This document shows positions 1 to 7,056 of a stretch of 18,039 bases of DNA, piece after piece (position 1 is the first letter of the stretch; each line of letters starts with the position of its first letter). The notes below the pieces were generated by a model that searched no databases, was not told where the DNA came from, and saw only the letters and a program-made list of their open reading frames with translations. Location: positions 1-18,039 of the forward strand of contig JAUIEM010000194.1 of the NCBI GenBank assembly GCA_030428695.1, in the 5' to 3' direction. This DNA is from a bacterium. Lineage in GTDB: Bacteria > Planctomycetota > J058 > JAJDCP01. A program made the translations under genes and the position numbers.

Positions 1-2
1 AC

Positions 3-941
3 GGCGTCAACCTGCGCAGCGAGGACCTCAAGGACCACCCGCAGTACAACAAGAAGGAGGTCGTGCTGTCCGCGACGGAGTTCATCCTCTCGCAGACCTT
101 CGTGCACGGCTTCTTCCACGCCGACCCGCATCCCGGCAACGTGTTCGTGCTGCCCGGCAACCGGGTGTGCCTGATCGACTACGGCATCGTCGGCGCCCTG
201 AGCCAGGAGCAGATCGACGACCTGCTCTCCTACATCGTCTTCATCCTGACCAAGAACGTCGACCGCATGATCCGCATGTACCAGCGCCTCGGGCTGATCG
301 ACGAGTACGTCGACCTGCGCGTGCTCAAGGCCGACCTGACCGACATCGTCGAGCGCTACTACGAGGTCACGCTCGAGTCGGTCGACATCGGCGTGTACAT
401 GGCGCAGATCTTCGACCTGGTCAGCTCGCACCGCATCTCGCTGCCGGCCGAGCTGCTGCTGGTCGGCAAGACGCTCGCGACCATCGACGGCATCGCCCGC
501 GACCTCGCTCCGGACATGGACCCGATCAAGGCGATCCGGCCCTTCCTGCTCAAGATCTACGCGCGCCGGCTGCAGGATCCGACCTTCCTGACCCGCACCG
601 CGATGAAGACCGCCCAGGAGTTCAGCTACGCGCTCGAGACCTTCCCGCGGGACTTCCGGCTGATCGTGTCGAAGCTCCGCCGCGGCGAATTGGTGATCAA
701 GCATGAACTCGAAGGCGAGCAGCAACGTCACACCGAGCGGCTGAAAGCACGGAACCGGGGCTCGATGGCCCTGGCGATGGGCATGCTGCTGCTCGCCTCG
801 ACGGCGATGCTGCTGGTCGAGACCGGCCCGGTCTGGCGCGGTTGGAGCGCCTCGACCTGGGTCGGCCTGTTCGGCTACGGCACCTCGCTGTTCTGGGGGA
901 CGGGCTTCTTCTTCGGGACCCTGCGCGGAGGTGGAATGTGA
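3..941 (+). CDS. UbiB/ABC1-family kinase-like protein, 5'-truncated by window edge
   Basis: The visible 312 residues are the C-terminal part of a UbiB/ABC1/ADCK atypical-kinase protein; the reading frame is open from base 3, so the start lies to the left. Near residues 35-46 is the family's catalytic-loop signature HGFFHADPHPGN, and the metal-binding triad appears as DYG (about 59-61). A helical region follows. The C-terminus carries two hydrophobic segments (about 245-265 and 280-305), matching the membrane anchors typical of UbiB. Known family members support ubiquinone or isoprenoid-lipid metabolism as ATP-binding membrane proteins; the substrate here is unknown. The stop TGA overlaps the GTG start of the next gene (GTGA), so the two are probably translationally coupled. 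The family call is firm; a quinone role is inferred. Confidence 0.92.
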   Translation, partial: GVNLRSEDLKDHPQYNKKEVVLSATEFILSQTFVHGFFHADPHPGNVFVLPGNRVCLIDYGIVGALSQEQIDDLLSYIVFILTKNVDRMIRMYQRLGLIDEYVDLRVLKADLTDIVERYYEVTLESVDIGVYMAQIFDLVSSHRISLPAELLLVGKTLATIDGIARDLAPDMDPIKAIRPFLLKIYARRLQDPTFLTRTAMKTAQEFSYALETFPRDFRLIVSKLRRGELVIKHELEGEQQRHTERLKARNRGSMALAMGMLLLASTAMLLVETGPVWRGWSASTWVGLFGYGTSLFWGTGFFFGTLRGGGM

Positions 942-1600
942 GAGCGCTGTTGTTGATCGCGTGCCTGGGGCTGCCGCTCGTGGCGCAGTCCCGCATCCTC
1001 GAACAGGCCGAGCCGGCGCGCGGGCTGCTCGGCGCCGTGCGCTTCACGGCGCTGGTCGACGGCGAGCCCCGGGGCTCCTTCGCGCAGACGGTCAGCGCCG
1101 ACAGCGTCGGCTTCCTGGTCAGCGAAGAGCTCGTGCTGCGCTACGGCGAGGACAAGAGCGAGGATGTGAACGAGACCTGGCTCGACCCACGCCTGCGCCT
1201 GCTGCGGCGCACGCGGCAGATCGGGACACGGATGACCGAGTGGCGCCGCGAGGGCGAGCTGTTCCTGCGCGAGACCAGCTTCCCGTCGATCTCCGAGGCG
1301 AAGAACCTCGAGGAGTTCGACCGGCCGCCGAACGACGTCGTCTACGGCTTCGGGCACTTCCTGCTGATCGTGCGCAGCCTGCCGCTCGAGATGCTCGACG
1401 GCCACACCTTCAGCAAGCTCGAGCGGGACGGGCCGATCACCGTCGACATCCGGAGGATGCAGGACGGCCGCGTCGAGTACCGCGAGGTCTACCACGACGG
1501 GGCGCAGCAGCGGATGTGGATCGAGCTCGACGACGCGGGCAAGCCGTGGCGGATCACGTCCCCCGATCTGGTATTCGACTTCGTACGCGAGGATCCCTGA
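938..1600 (+). CDS. Small exported protein of unknown function
   Basis: This 220-residue protein begins at GTG 938, chosen because GGAGGT (927-932) lies 5 bases upstream and because the start overlaps the UbiB stop. Residues 1-18 (VRALLLIACLGLPLVAQS) look like a short signal peptide, so the product is probably periplasmic or surface-exposed. The rest is rich in charged residues and alternating hydrophobics, for example FTALVDGEPRGSFAQTV and a C-terminal PWRITSPDLVFDFVRE, which suggests a mainly beta fold. I do not recognise the family. It sits between a UbiB-like kinase and a DUF1499 protein with overlapping stop/start codons, so a role with them at the envelope is an inference from context only. 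Confidence 0.8.
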   Translation: MRALLLIACLGLPLVAQSRILEQAEPARGLLGAVRFTALVDGEPRGSFAQTVSADSVGFLVSEELVLRYGEDKSEDVNETWLDPRLRLLRRTRQIGTRMTEWRREGELFLRETSFPSISEAKNLEEFDRPPNDVVYGFGHFLLIVRSLPLEMLDGHTFSKLERDGPITVDIRRMQDGRVEYREVYHDGAQQRMWIELDDAGKPWRITSPDLVFDFVREDP

Positions 1601-2325
1601 TGGCCGACAGCTCCGAGACCGCTCCCCTCAGCGCCCGCGTCGCCCAGACGGCGACGCTGCTCTGCCTGTTGATCTGCGGTGGCGGCCTGCTCGGCGCGCA
1701 GACGGGCAACCTCAGCGCCTTCCTGGGCTTCCGCGTCTTCGCCGGCGGCAGCCTGCTCGGCGCGGTCGCGCTGATCTTCGGGGTCGCGGGCATCTTCAAC
1801 AGCGGCGGGCGGCCGGGACGCAAGCGCTCGCTGTTCGCGATCGTGGTCGGCGGAGCCTTGCTCGGGGTGCTCGGCGCCTTCGCGCTGCCGGCCTCCGAGC
1901 TGCCGCTGATCAACGACATCAGCACCGACCTCGAGGATCCGCCCGCCTTCGTGGTGCTCGCGCAGGTGCCGGCCAACACCGGCAGGGACATGGCCTACCC
2001 CGAGCCCTTCGTCGAGGCGCAGCGGGCGGGCTACCCTACGCTCGGGCCGCTGGTCCTGCCGGTCTCCGCCGACAGCGCCTGGGCGCGGGCCCGGCGCGCG
2101 GCGAACGCGCTCGGCTGGGAGGTGCGCCTCGCCGACCCGGTCGGGCGCTCGCTCGAGGCGACCGCGACCTCGGCGGTGTTCGGCTTCGTCGATGACGTCG
2201 TGGTCCGCGTGCAGGCTGTCGGCGACAGCGCCCGGGTCGACATGCGCAGCAAGTCCCGGGACGGGACCGGTGATCTCGGCGCGAACGCCGCGCGCATCCG
2301 CAGGTTCCAGGCTCAGCTGCGCTGA
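1600..2325 (+). CDS. DUF1499 domain membrane protein
   Basis: This 241-residue protein starts at ATG 1600, which overlaps the previous stop by one base (TGATG). The N-terminal third has three hydrophobic segments (about residues 16-36, 42-66 and 78-97). The C-terminal part matches DUF1499 as I know it: a NDISTDLEDPP motif near the start, the YPEPF...Q...YPTLGPL stretch, GWEV, FVDDVVVRV, and the ending DMRSKSRDGTGDLGANAARIRRF. DUF1499 has no established biochemical function; members are often membrane-linked. The last gene of a three-gene overlapping set with the UbiB-like protein and the exported protein. Confidence 0.9.
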   Translation: MADSSETAPLSARVAQTATLLCLLICGGGLLGAQTGNLSAFLGFRVFAGGSLLGAVALIFGVAGIFNSGGRPGRKRSLFAIVVGGALLGVLGAFALPASELPLINDISTDLEDPPAFVVLAQVPANTGRDMAYPEPFVEAQRAGYPTLGPLVLPVSADSAWARARRAANALGWEVRLADPVGRSLEATATSAVFGFVDDVVVRVQAVGDSARVDMRSKSRDGTGDLGANAARIRRFQAQLR

Positions 2326-2354
2326 GGGCCCGGGGGCGGAGACCTCCGCGTTCG

Positions 2355-2364
2355 TGTATCCTGC
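2355..2364 (+). promoter_or_regulatory. TGTATCCTGC motif with possible -10 box upstream of the CxxC protein gene
   Basis: TATCCT (2357-2362) could serve as a weak -10 box for the gene starting at 2389. The same ten bases occur on the minus strand at 5158-5167, upstream of the lipoprotein gene. A GCGGAG/CTCCGC inverted repeat (2336-2349) sits just before it. There is no convincing -35 box, so the promoter call is weak. Confidence 0.25.
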
Positions 2365-2388
2365 CAGGAGAACGTGGGAGGGGCGCCG

Positions 2389-2937
2389 GTGCCGAGACCG
2401 CTGGAATCCGAGCTGTGGGGCTGTCCGGGCTTCGCCGTCAGCTGCCCACGCCTGTGGAGCCGACTCGCGCCGACCGGGGACGCGCGGGTCCGCTTCTGTG
2501 CGAGCTGCGAGCAGCACGTCCACCTGTGTGAGAGCCCGGACGAGTTCGTCGCGCGCGGCAATCAGGGCCAGTGCGTCGCCGTGCGGCCGGAGCGTGTGCC
2601 GGGCCGGCTGGGCTTTACGCAGGTGGGGCGGGCGGACGTCGGTTTCCTCGCCCACGACGACGGCAAGAAGAAGCTGCGGGACTGGTGGAACGCGGCGCTC
2701 GACCGCGATCCGACCTTCCTGCCCCCCGTCTTCGCGCAGCTGCACGGCGAGCTCGGGCGCGCGCGTCCCACCCCGCCTCCGCCGCCGTCCCGACGGCCGA
2801 GTCTGCAGGAGAGCTTCGAGCGCGCGCTGCCACAGAGCTCGCCCAGGCCGGGACTGCAGGAGACGATGCGCCTGTTCCCGGGGGCCCGCAAACCGGGCCT
2901 GCAGGACAGCTTCCCTGGCGCGGCCCCCGCAGACTGA
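2389..2937 (+). CDS. Small CxxC (zinc-ribbon-like) protein with C-terminal LQ repeats
   Basis: The protein is 182 residues from GTG 2389, preferred because GGAGGGG (2377-2383) lies 5 bases upstream; GTG 2374 is in frame and would add five residues. The N-terminal 60 residues carry cysteines at about 12, 19, 37, 40 and 47 in the pattern GCPGFAVSCPRLW...LAPTGDARVRFCASCEQHVHLC, followed by GQCVAV. I recall similar short Cys motifs in uncharacterised bacterial proteins but cannot name a family; metal binding is likely but inferred. A linker leads to a Pro/Arg-rich C-terminus with three degenerate units: PSLQESFERA, PGLQETMRLF and PGLQDSFPGA. There is no signal peptide or membrane segment. It is separated from the DUF1499 gene by about 60 bases and converges on the lipoprotein gene. 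Confidence 0.8.
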   Translation: MPRPLESELWGCPGFAVSCPRLWSRLAPTGDARVRFCASCEQHVHLCESPDEFVARGNQGQCVAVRPERVPGRLGFTQVGRADVGFLAHDDGKKKLRDWWNAALDRDPTFLPPVFAQLHGELGRARPTPPPPPSRRPSLQESFERALPQSSPRPGLQETMRLFPGARKPGLQDSFPGAAPAD

Positions 2938-2959
2938 CGGAACGGGATTCCCATGCAAA

Positions 2960-2985
2960 AGGCCCCTGTCCGAAGACGGGGGCCT
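2960..2985 (-). terminator. Intrinsic terminator of the lipoprotein gene
   Basis: Read on the minus strand, an 11-bp stem (AGGCCCCCGTC / GACAGGGGCCT, one G-U pair) closes a TTCG tetraloop and is followed by TTTT. It starts about 20 bases after the lipoprotein stop at 3006. On the plus strand there is no T-tract after the stem, so it serves mainly the minus-strand gene. Confidence 0.88.
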
Positions 2986-3005
2986 GGGAGGAAAAGTGCC
3001 GCGGA

Positions 3006-5018
3006 TCAGTCGATCCGCAGGACCCGCATCTGGTTCATGTGGTCCGGGTCCGGCGCGGGGACGGGCTGGGTGAGGCCCGGCGCGAGGGGCGGCGGCGAGG
3101 CGGGCTGGAAGACCGCGTTCGCGGACATCGGCGCGCCGCCGGCGATCGGGAGCCCGCCGCCCGTGTTGTAGATCGTGTAGGCGTCGTAGGTCTGCTCGAT
3201 GTAGCAGATCACCACGTCGTCGCCGTCGAGCACCGCATCGTAGCCCAGCCACGCGAGCTGGGTGATGCGCAGGCCGGTCTGCGGCGGGCCGAACAGCATC
3301 CCGGCGCCGGGCACCGCGTTGCCGTTGCTCGCGCCCGAGGACTGCTCGAGGTTCGAGGTCGTCAACCGGTAGCTGGCGGGGCTGGAGGTCCCGAAGTCAT
3401 CCCAGTGGGTGATCATCAGCTCGCTCCCGCCGGCGCCATAGCCGATGTACAGGAGGTCGACCCGGGTCTGCCCCGACTGCTCGCGCACCAGCACGGTCGG
3501 GAGGTGGCAGCTGCCGTCGCCGTAGTCGAGCGGACCGGACCAGCTCGAGCCGGCGTTGCCGCTCGTACGCAGGGTGATGCCGTCCGCAGTCTCGTAGGCG
3601 TAGAAGATCTGCATCGTCGCACCGGAGCCGACCAGGGCGACGCTCGGGTCGAAGCTGATGATCTCGTTCTGCTCGACGAGCGAGTCGTTGAAGGTCGAGC
3701 CGAACAGCCGCACGGCGCAACGGTACTGGGTGATCGTGCTCCAGGTGCCGTTCGCGTTCGACTGGGTGGTCGTGTGGCCGTAGCCGATCACGAGGTCGCC
3801 GCCGTCGGAGTACTCGACGCCCATGATCGCCGGAGTCGTCGTCGCGCCGCTGGCGTTGTGGAGCACCGTCAGGGGCAGGAAGGTGAAGAACGTCGGGGAG
3901 CCGTTGGTGTCGAACTGCGAGGCCTGCCCTTCGAGCAGGACGAGCTCGGAGCCGGCCCCGGTGTTGCGCCAGAACACGACCGCGATGCTGTAGTCATCGG
4001 CCATCGCGACCTGCACGAGCCGGTTGGTGTAGACGTTGCCGGTCGGCACCGTGTGCGTCTGGCCGAAGCTCGCGCCGCGGTCGAAGGAGAGGTCGACCGT
4101 GACCTGCGACGCGCCCGCGTGCACGCGGGCGAGCACGTTGAACAGGCCCGCGATCTCGTGGTCGCGCCAGTTCCCGCTGTCGGGGCTGTTCTCGACCATC
4201 GCCCCGCCCGTCACGGCGCCCGTCGAGCCGTCGACCTGCAGCCGCATCTCGTACCGGCTCTGGTAGTCGGTCGGGTTGGCGCGGTCACCCTCGTAGCTGA
4301 GGATGCTCGCATCGTCGAAGGACATCGCGATCGCGGGCAGGCCGAACAGCCACGAGTTGCTCGAGTAGATCGTCTGCTCGGACAGCACGTGCGGGTAGTT
4401 CCCCGAGCCGATCGGGTCGATGTTGATCTTCGAGCGCACGCCGGGCCGCAGCCGGATCAGCGCGCGGTTGCTGCCCGCGGCGGTGTTGACGCGGACGGCG
4501 AGGATCTGCTCGTCGCCGATCTGGCCTTGCAGGGTCAGGCGCGCGAAGCCGTCGCCGGTGACCGACAGCCAGATGCCTTGCGCTTCGGCGCCGGTGGACG
4601 AGGGGATCACGCCCGCCTCGGCGAGGCTGTCGACCGTGCTGCCCGGCGTCTGCCCGTTGTCGAGGGCGTGGGCCACCGCGACCGAGACCAGGCCGGTGTT
4701 GTTCAGCTCACTGGTCAGCACGTGCAGCGCGATCGGGTCGTTGACCGGCGTCGTGAAGTCGTAGACGGCGTTGACGTTGTTGAAGCCGAGCCGGTTGAGG
4801 TCGACCGCGTTGATGATCGCCGAGCCGTTGGCCACCGGCTCGAGATTCTCGACGCCAGCGCTGACGATCAGCGGCGCGTCGGCGACAGGCACCGGACCGT
4901 TGACCGGACCACCGGGGCCGGGATTGATGTTGGGGGAAGAAGAGCCGCTGCTCGAAGAGCCGCCATCCTGGCAGCCGAAGAGCAGGCAGGCGACTAGCGC
5001 ACACGTGAACGCTCGCAT
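3006..5018 (-). CDS. Secreted lipoprotein with sialidase-type Asp-box motifs
   Basis: The 670-residue protein starts at ATG 5018; GGAGG (5025-5029) lies six bases upstream and the start gives a clean lipoprotein signal: MRAFTCALVACLLFGC with lipobox LFGC and lipidated Cys16. Gln at +2 would favour outer-membrane sorting by the E. coli rule. A Ser/Gly/Pro linker (about 17-45) follows. The rest is a beta-rich Asn/Gly/Ser/Thr-rich region with at least two Asp-box-like motifs, LSFDRGASFG (about 307-316) and TSGNAGSSW (about 484-492), of the type found on blades of sialidase/BNR beta-propellers. I infer a propeller fold, not an enzymatic activity, since catalytic residues cannot be assigned. A monocistronic gene with its own terminator. 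Confidence 0.87.
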   Translation of the reverse strand: MRAFTCALVACLLFGCQDGGSSSSGSSSPNINPGPGGPVNGPVPVADAPLIVSAGVENLEPVANGSAIINAVDLNRLGFNNVNAVYDFTTPVNDPIALHVLTSELNNTGLVSVAVAHALDNGQTPGSTVDSLAEAGVIPSSTGAEAQGIWLSVTGDGFARLTLQGQIGDEQILAVRVNTAAGSNRALIRLRPGVRSKINIDPIGSGNYPHVLSEQTIYSSNSWLFGLPAIAMSFDDASILSYEGDRANPTDYQSRYEMRLQVDGSTGAVTGGAMVENSPDSGNWRDHEIAGLFNVLARVHAGASQVTVDLSFDRGASFGQTHTVPTGNVYTNRLVQVAMADDYSIAVVFWRNTGAGSELVLLEGQASQFDTNGSPTFFTFLPLTVLHNASGATTTPAIMGVEYSDGGDLVIGYGHTTTQSNANGTWSTITQYRCAVRLFGSTFNDSLVEQNEIISFDPSVALVGSGATMQIFYAYETADGITLRTSGNAGSSWSGPLDYGDGSCHLPTVLVREQSGQTRVDLLYIGYGAGGSELMITHWDDFGTSSPASYRLTTSNLEQSSGASNGNAVPGAGMLFGPPQTGLRITQLAWLGYDAVLDGDDVVICYIEQTYDAYTIYNTGGGLPIAGGAPMSANAVFQPASPPPLAPGLTQPVPAPDPDHMNQMRVLRID

Positions 5019-5040
5019 GAATTGCCTCCACTGGACGGTT

Positions 5041-5075
5041 GACCTTTCGAACACTGCCACGTCTCCTGAAAGGTC
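5041..5075. repeat. Inverted repeat in the lipoprotein 5' region
   Basis: GACCTTTC (5041-5048) and GAAAGGTC (5068-5075) are perfect 8-base inverted repeats 19 bases apart, lying 23 bases upstream of the lipoprotein ATG. This could be an operator half-site pair or an RNA leader stem; the sequence does not decide which. Confidence 0.4.
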
Positions 5076-5090
5076 CTTGCTTGACGTAAT

Positions 5091-5276
5091 GCAACCGGGG
5101 TTGCGGGGAACTGGACCGAGCCCAGGTCTGGTCACGCCCCGGAGGTGGGAGCTTGGTGCAGGATACACAACGGGGGCGTGGAGCTTGCGGATCCTCATCG
5201 CAAGCTCGTGCAGAGAGCTCTTCCTGGTTCAGAAGAGCGGACGTGGTCGAGGAAGGCGATCCTTCGGGCTTTTTTT
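5091..5276 (+). other. Cluster of perfect hairpins ending in a T7 tract (possible structured RNA)
   Basis: On the plus strand four inverted repeats follow one another: GCAACC/GGTTGC (5091-5104), GAGCTTGCG/CGCAAGCTC (5181-5207, 9 bp, 9-base loop), GCTCTTC/GAAGAGC (5217-5238, 7 bp, 8-base loop) and GAAGG/CCTTC (5252-5265), then GGGC and seven T (5270-5276). TTGACG at 5081 is a possible -35 but no good -10 follows. I do not recognise a known RNA family. It lies between two minus-strand genes and may instead form part of the lipoprotein leader. Confidence 0.3.
5158..5167 (-). promoter_or_regulatory. Second copy of TGTATCCTGC, possible -10 of the lipoprotein gene
   Basis: The minus strand reads TGTATCCTGC here, identical to 2355-2364 on the plus strand. 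If TATCCT is a -10 box, the lipoprotein mRNA would have a leader of roughly 135 bases containing the 5091-5104 hairpin and the 5041-5075 inverted repeat. No clear -35 is seen. Confidence 0.22.
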
Positions 5277-5521
5277 CAGGAAACCTGAAAACCTGCATCA
5301 GCCGGGCTCAGCCGGAACCCTCTCGCTGTCGCCGGGGCGCGGAGCGGAACCGGCGCTCGCGGGGAGGGCAGCGAATGCGGACCAGCATGCAGCGGGTGGA
5401 GGCCGCCGGAGGTGACCCGGAGCTCTCGCCTCGCTCGACGTCGACCGCCCGTGCTGCAGCTCACTGGCGCCCGCCGGGGGGGGCACCCCGCACGGCTCGA
5501 CCGAAGCCTCGGCCCGTTGAT
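5277..5521. other. Intergenic stretch without recognisable gene
   Basis: Very GC-rich sequence between the T7 tract and the TerB-like gene. Frames are open here in several phases, as expected from composition, but none has a recognisable protein or a well-placed ribosome binding site. It includes a run of eight G at about 5479-5486. I see no promoter or terminator. Confidence 0.4.
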
Positions 5522-5914
5522 TCAACCGGGGTCGGGGTCGTCGCCGAGGCGCTCGCCGAGCTCACGCAGAGAGGCCACGAGGGCGTCGACTCGCGCGGCG
5601 GGCACGCCGAGTCGTGCACCGAGGGTGCTCAGGAAGCGCTCTTCGTCGGGCTTGACGCACCTGTCGGCGACGACGATGTCTCCGGCGGCCGAGAGGACCC
5701 GCAGCGCGACGTCGGGGGCGACCTCCTCGCTGAGCAGGGCGTCAGCCGCGGTGGCTTCCGCGACGAATGTGTCGAGCGCGCGCGGCGAGACACCGGCGAC
5801 CTCGGCCAGCAGGGCGATCCATCGCTCTTCGCTGGCGTGGAGCTCGCTGTCCGACCATGCGGCGGCGAGGGCCGAGGCGAGCAGCAGGCGCTGTTCCTGG
5901 CTCAGATGTTCCAC
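5522..5914 (-). CDS. TerB-like small helical protein
   Basis: Start GTG 5914 is preferred because GGAGGAG (5917-5923) lies just upstream; ATG 5944 is in frame and would add ten residues, but it overlaps a TACAAT box that may be the promoter. The 130-residue protein is helical and has two similar acidic segments: WSDSELHASEERWIALLAEVAGV near residue 20 and VVADRCVKPDEERFLSTLGARLGV near residue 82. Alternating Asp/Glu near helix starts with a following ERxxLxxLaxxLGV pattern is characteristic of the TerB/TerB-like fold (tellurite-resistance and related stress proteins), which binds divalent metal in characterised members. A role in tellurite resistance is not implied. It stands alone between intergenic regions. 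Confidence 0.72.
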   Translation of the reverse strand: MEHLSQEQRLLLASALAAAWSDSELHASEERWIALLAEVAGVSPRALDTFVAEATAADALLSEEVAPDVALRVLSAAGDIVVADRCVKPDEERFLSTLGARLGVPAARVDALVASLRELGERLGDDPDPG

Positions 5915-5942
5915 GGCTCCTCCGGGCTGGGCGCGCGGGACC

Positions 5943-5948
5943 ATTGTA
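5943..5948 (-). promoter_or_regulatory. Possible -10 box (TACAAT) of the TerB-like gene
   Basis: The minus strand reads GCGCTACAATGG. A start of transcription about seven bases later would leave a short leader before GGAGGAG and GTG 5914. There is no recognisable -35 box at the usual distance. Confidence 0.35.
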
Positions 5949-6215
5949 GCGCGGGCGGCGCGCTGCCGCTACCAGGCACGGCCCCGCCGTGCATGTGGCA
6001 GATCGGTACCGTATACACTATGACCTTCTTAAGCAGTCGCCGTGGTCCGCGGCGCACCGGCTCCACGGCGTGGAGGATTCTGTGCGGCGTGCGGAACCAG
6101 CTGCGTCGCCATCTTTTCCAGATCTCCCGGCTCATCGTTCCGCCCGCTCCCCTCACGCGCGCAGGGCGGCGCGGGGGGCGCCTTCGGGCATCCAGGAAGA
6201 AAATTAATTCCGTGT
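5949..6215. other. Divergent intergenic region with two palindromes
   Basis: This stretch separates the minus-strand TerB-like gene from the plus-strand injection-system cluster. It holds two perfect dyads: GCACGGC-CCC-GCCGTGC (5976-5992) and CTCCACG-G-CGTGGAG (6061-6075), either of which could be an operator. An A/T-rich patch, GAAAATTAATT (6199-6209), sits directly upstream of the promoter at 6216 and may act as an UP-like element. No gene is seen. Confidence 0.4.
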
Positions 6216-6244
6216 TTGACAGGCTCCGACGGCATTCCTAAGAT
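6216..6244 (+). promoter_or_regulatory. Sigma70-type promoter of the contractile injection cluster
   Basis: A consensus -35 box TTGACA (6216-6221), a 17-base spacer and TAAGAT (6239-6244) form a near-ideal housekeeping promoter. The A/T-rich patch just upstream strengthens it. Transcription should begin near 6251, about 24 bases before the ATG of the tail terminator gene. Confidence 0.85.
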
Positions 6245-6274
6245 TTGCAGCGTTATCCAAATCGAAGCGTGGGT

Positions 6275-6904
6275 ATGGCAAAGAAGGACTCTCCTTCCCC
6301 GTTGCGCCGTGGCCAGTTCAACGTCATTCGTGACACCGGGCTGACTCTGGCGAACATCGTCAAGCGGCAGATCCGCGAAGATGTGGGCCTCGACGTCCAG
6401 ATCTTGATGGAGCTGCCGGGGGAAGACGAGATGCCGAGCCGGCTCCCGTCGATCGCGATCGCTCTTGTGCATGCAGGCAAGCGTTCGAGCGGATACGTCA
6501 CCGAGAAAGAGAGCCGTGAGATCGAAGAAGCCGCGGACGGGACTCTTCAGGAGTACACCCGGCAGGCTCCCCTCCCTCTCGAGCTGCACTACCTGGTCAC
6601 GGTCTACGCCGAGTCCCACCGCGACGAGCTCTCGCTGCTCGGTCTCGCGATGCGGGCGCTGCACGATCAGAGCGTGATCGAGGACAGCAACCAGATCGGT
6701 GACTCCATCCGCCTCGACGAACGGCCGGTGATCGAGATCGCCGAGACCTCCTTCGCGGAGTTGCGGGAGATCTGGCAGTGCTTGCAGCTGCCCTGTCGCC
6801 CGGCCTTCACAGCGCGCGCCGAGGCCCGCCTCGATTCGGAGCAGAAACGCTTGATCCGTCGCGTTCGCGAAGCGATCGTCGACTTCAAGAAGATGGACGG
6901 CTGA
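6275..6904 (+). CDS. Pvc16/DUF4255-type tail terminator of a contractile injection system
   Basis: This 209-residue protein starts at ATG 6275; in-frame TTG 6245 overlaps the -10 region and is rejected. The ribosome binding site is weak (GAAG, 6264-6267). It matches the Pvc16 N-terminal/DUF4255 family: an N-terminal helix with LANIVKRQIRE, a short beta region with LPSIAIALVHA, the hallmark PLPLELHYLVTVYAES (about residues 100-115), the LLGLAMRALHDQSVI helix and a late SFAELREIWQCLQLPCRPAFTARAEARLDSE segment. In Afp/PVC particles this subunit caps the distal end of the tube and sheath and stops elongation. Its position as the first gene, immediately before sheath and tube genes, supports the role. 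Confidence 0.88.
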   Translation: MAKKDSPSPLRRGQFNVIRDTGLTLANIVKRQIREDVGLDVQILMELPGEDEMPSRLPSIAIALVHAGKRSSGYVTEKESREIEEAADGTLQEYTRQAPLPLELHYLVTVYAESHRDELSLLGLAMRALHDQSVIEDSNQIGDSIRLDERPVIEIAETSFAELREIWQCLQLPCRPAFTARAEARLDSEQKRLIRRVREAIVDFKKMDG

Positions 6905-7056
6905 ACGGTCGCTCCTTTGTGGTGGGAAGGCAGCGTGGTGTTTCTTTCCCGTATTTCGTTCTGTGGCCACCAGCTGTGTGGTCAGGATTTCCGCGTCAAT
7001 CGGTCTGCGGCACTTGCAGCGTGAGTGTCTGACCCGACCAAATTAGGAAGGTATAC
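6905..7056 (+). other. Leader region before the first sheath gene
   Basis: This 152-base gap holds AGGAAGG (7045-7051), the ribosome binding site for the sheath gene. TTGCAG at 7014-7019 is a possible -35 but nothing like a -10 follows at the right spacing. No hairpin of note was found. Confidence 0.35.

Noticed and set aside
2571..4997. Plus-strand open frame of about 800 codons opposite the lipoprotein gene
   Set aside because: It is Arg/Ala/Val-rich shadow sequence of a well-supported lipoprotein gene with signal peptide, ribosome binding site and terminator.
5298..5525. Minus-strand frame of 75 codons beginning with TTG overlapping the TerB-like gene stop
   Set aside because: It has no ribosome binding site or known motif and a Pro/Ala/Arg composition typical of chance frames in GC-rich DNA.
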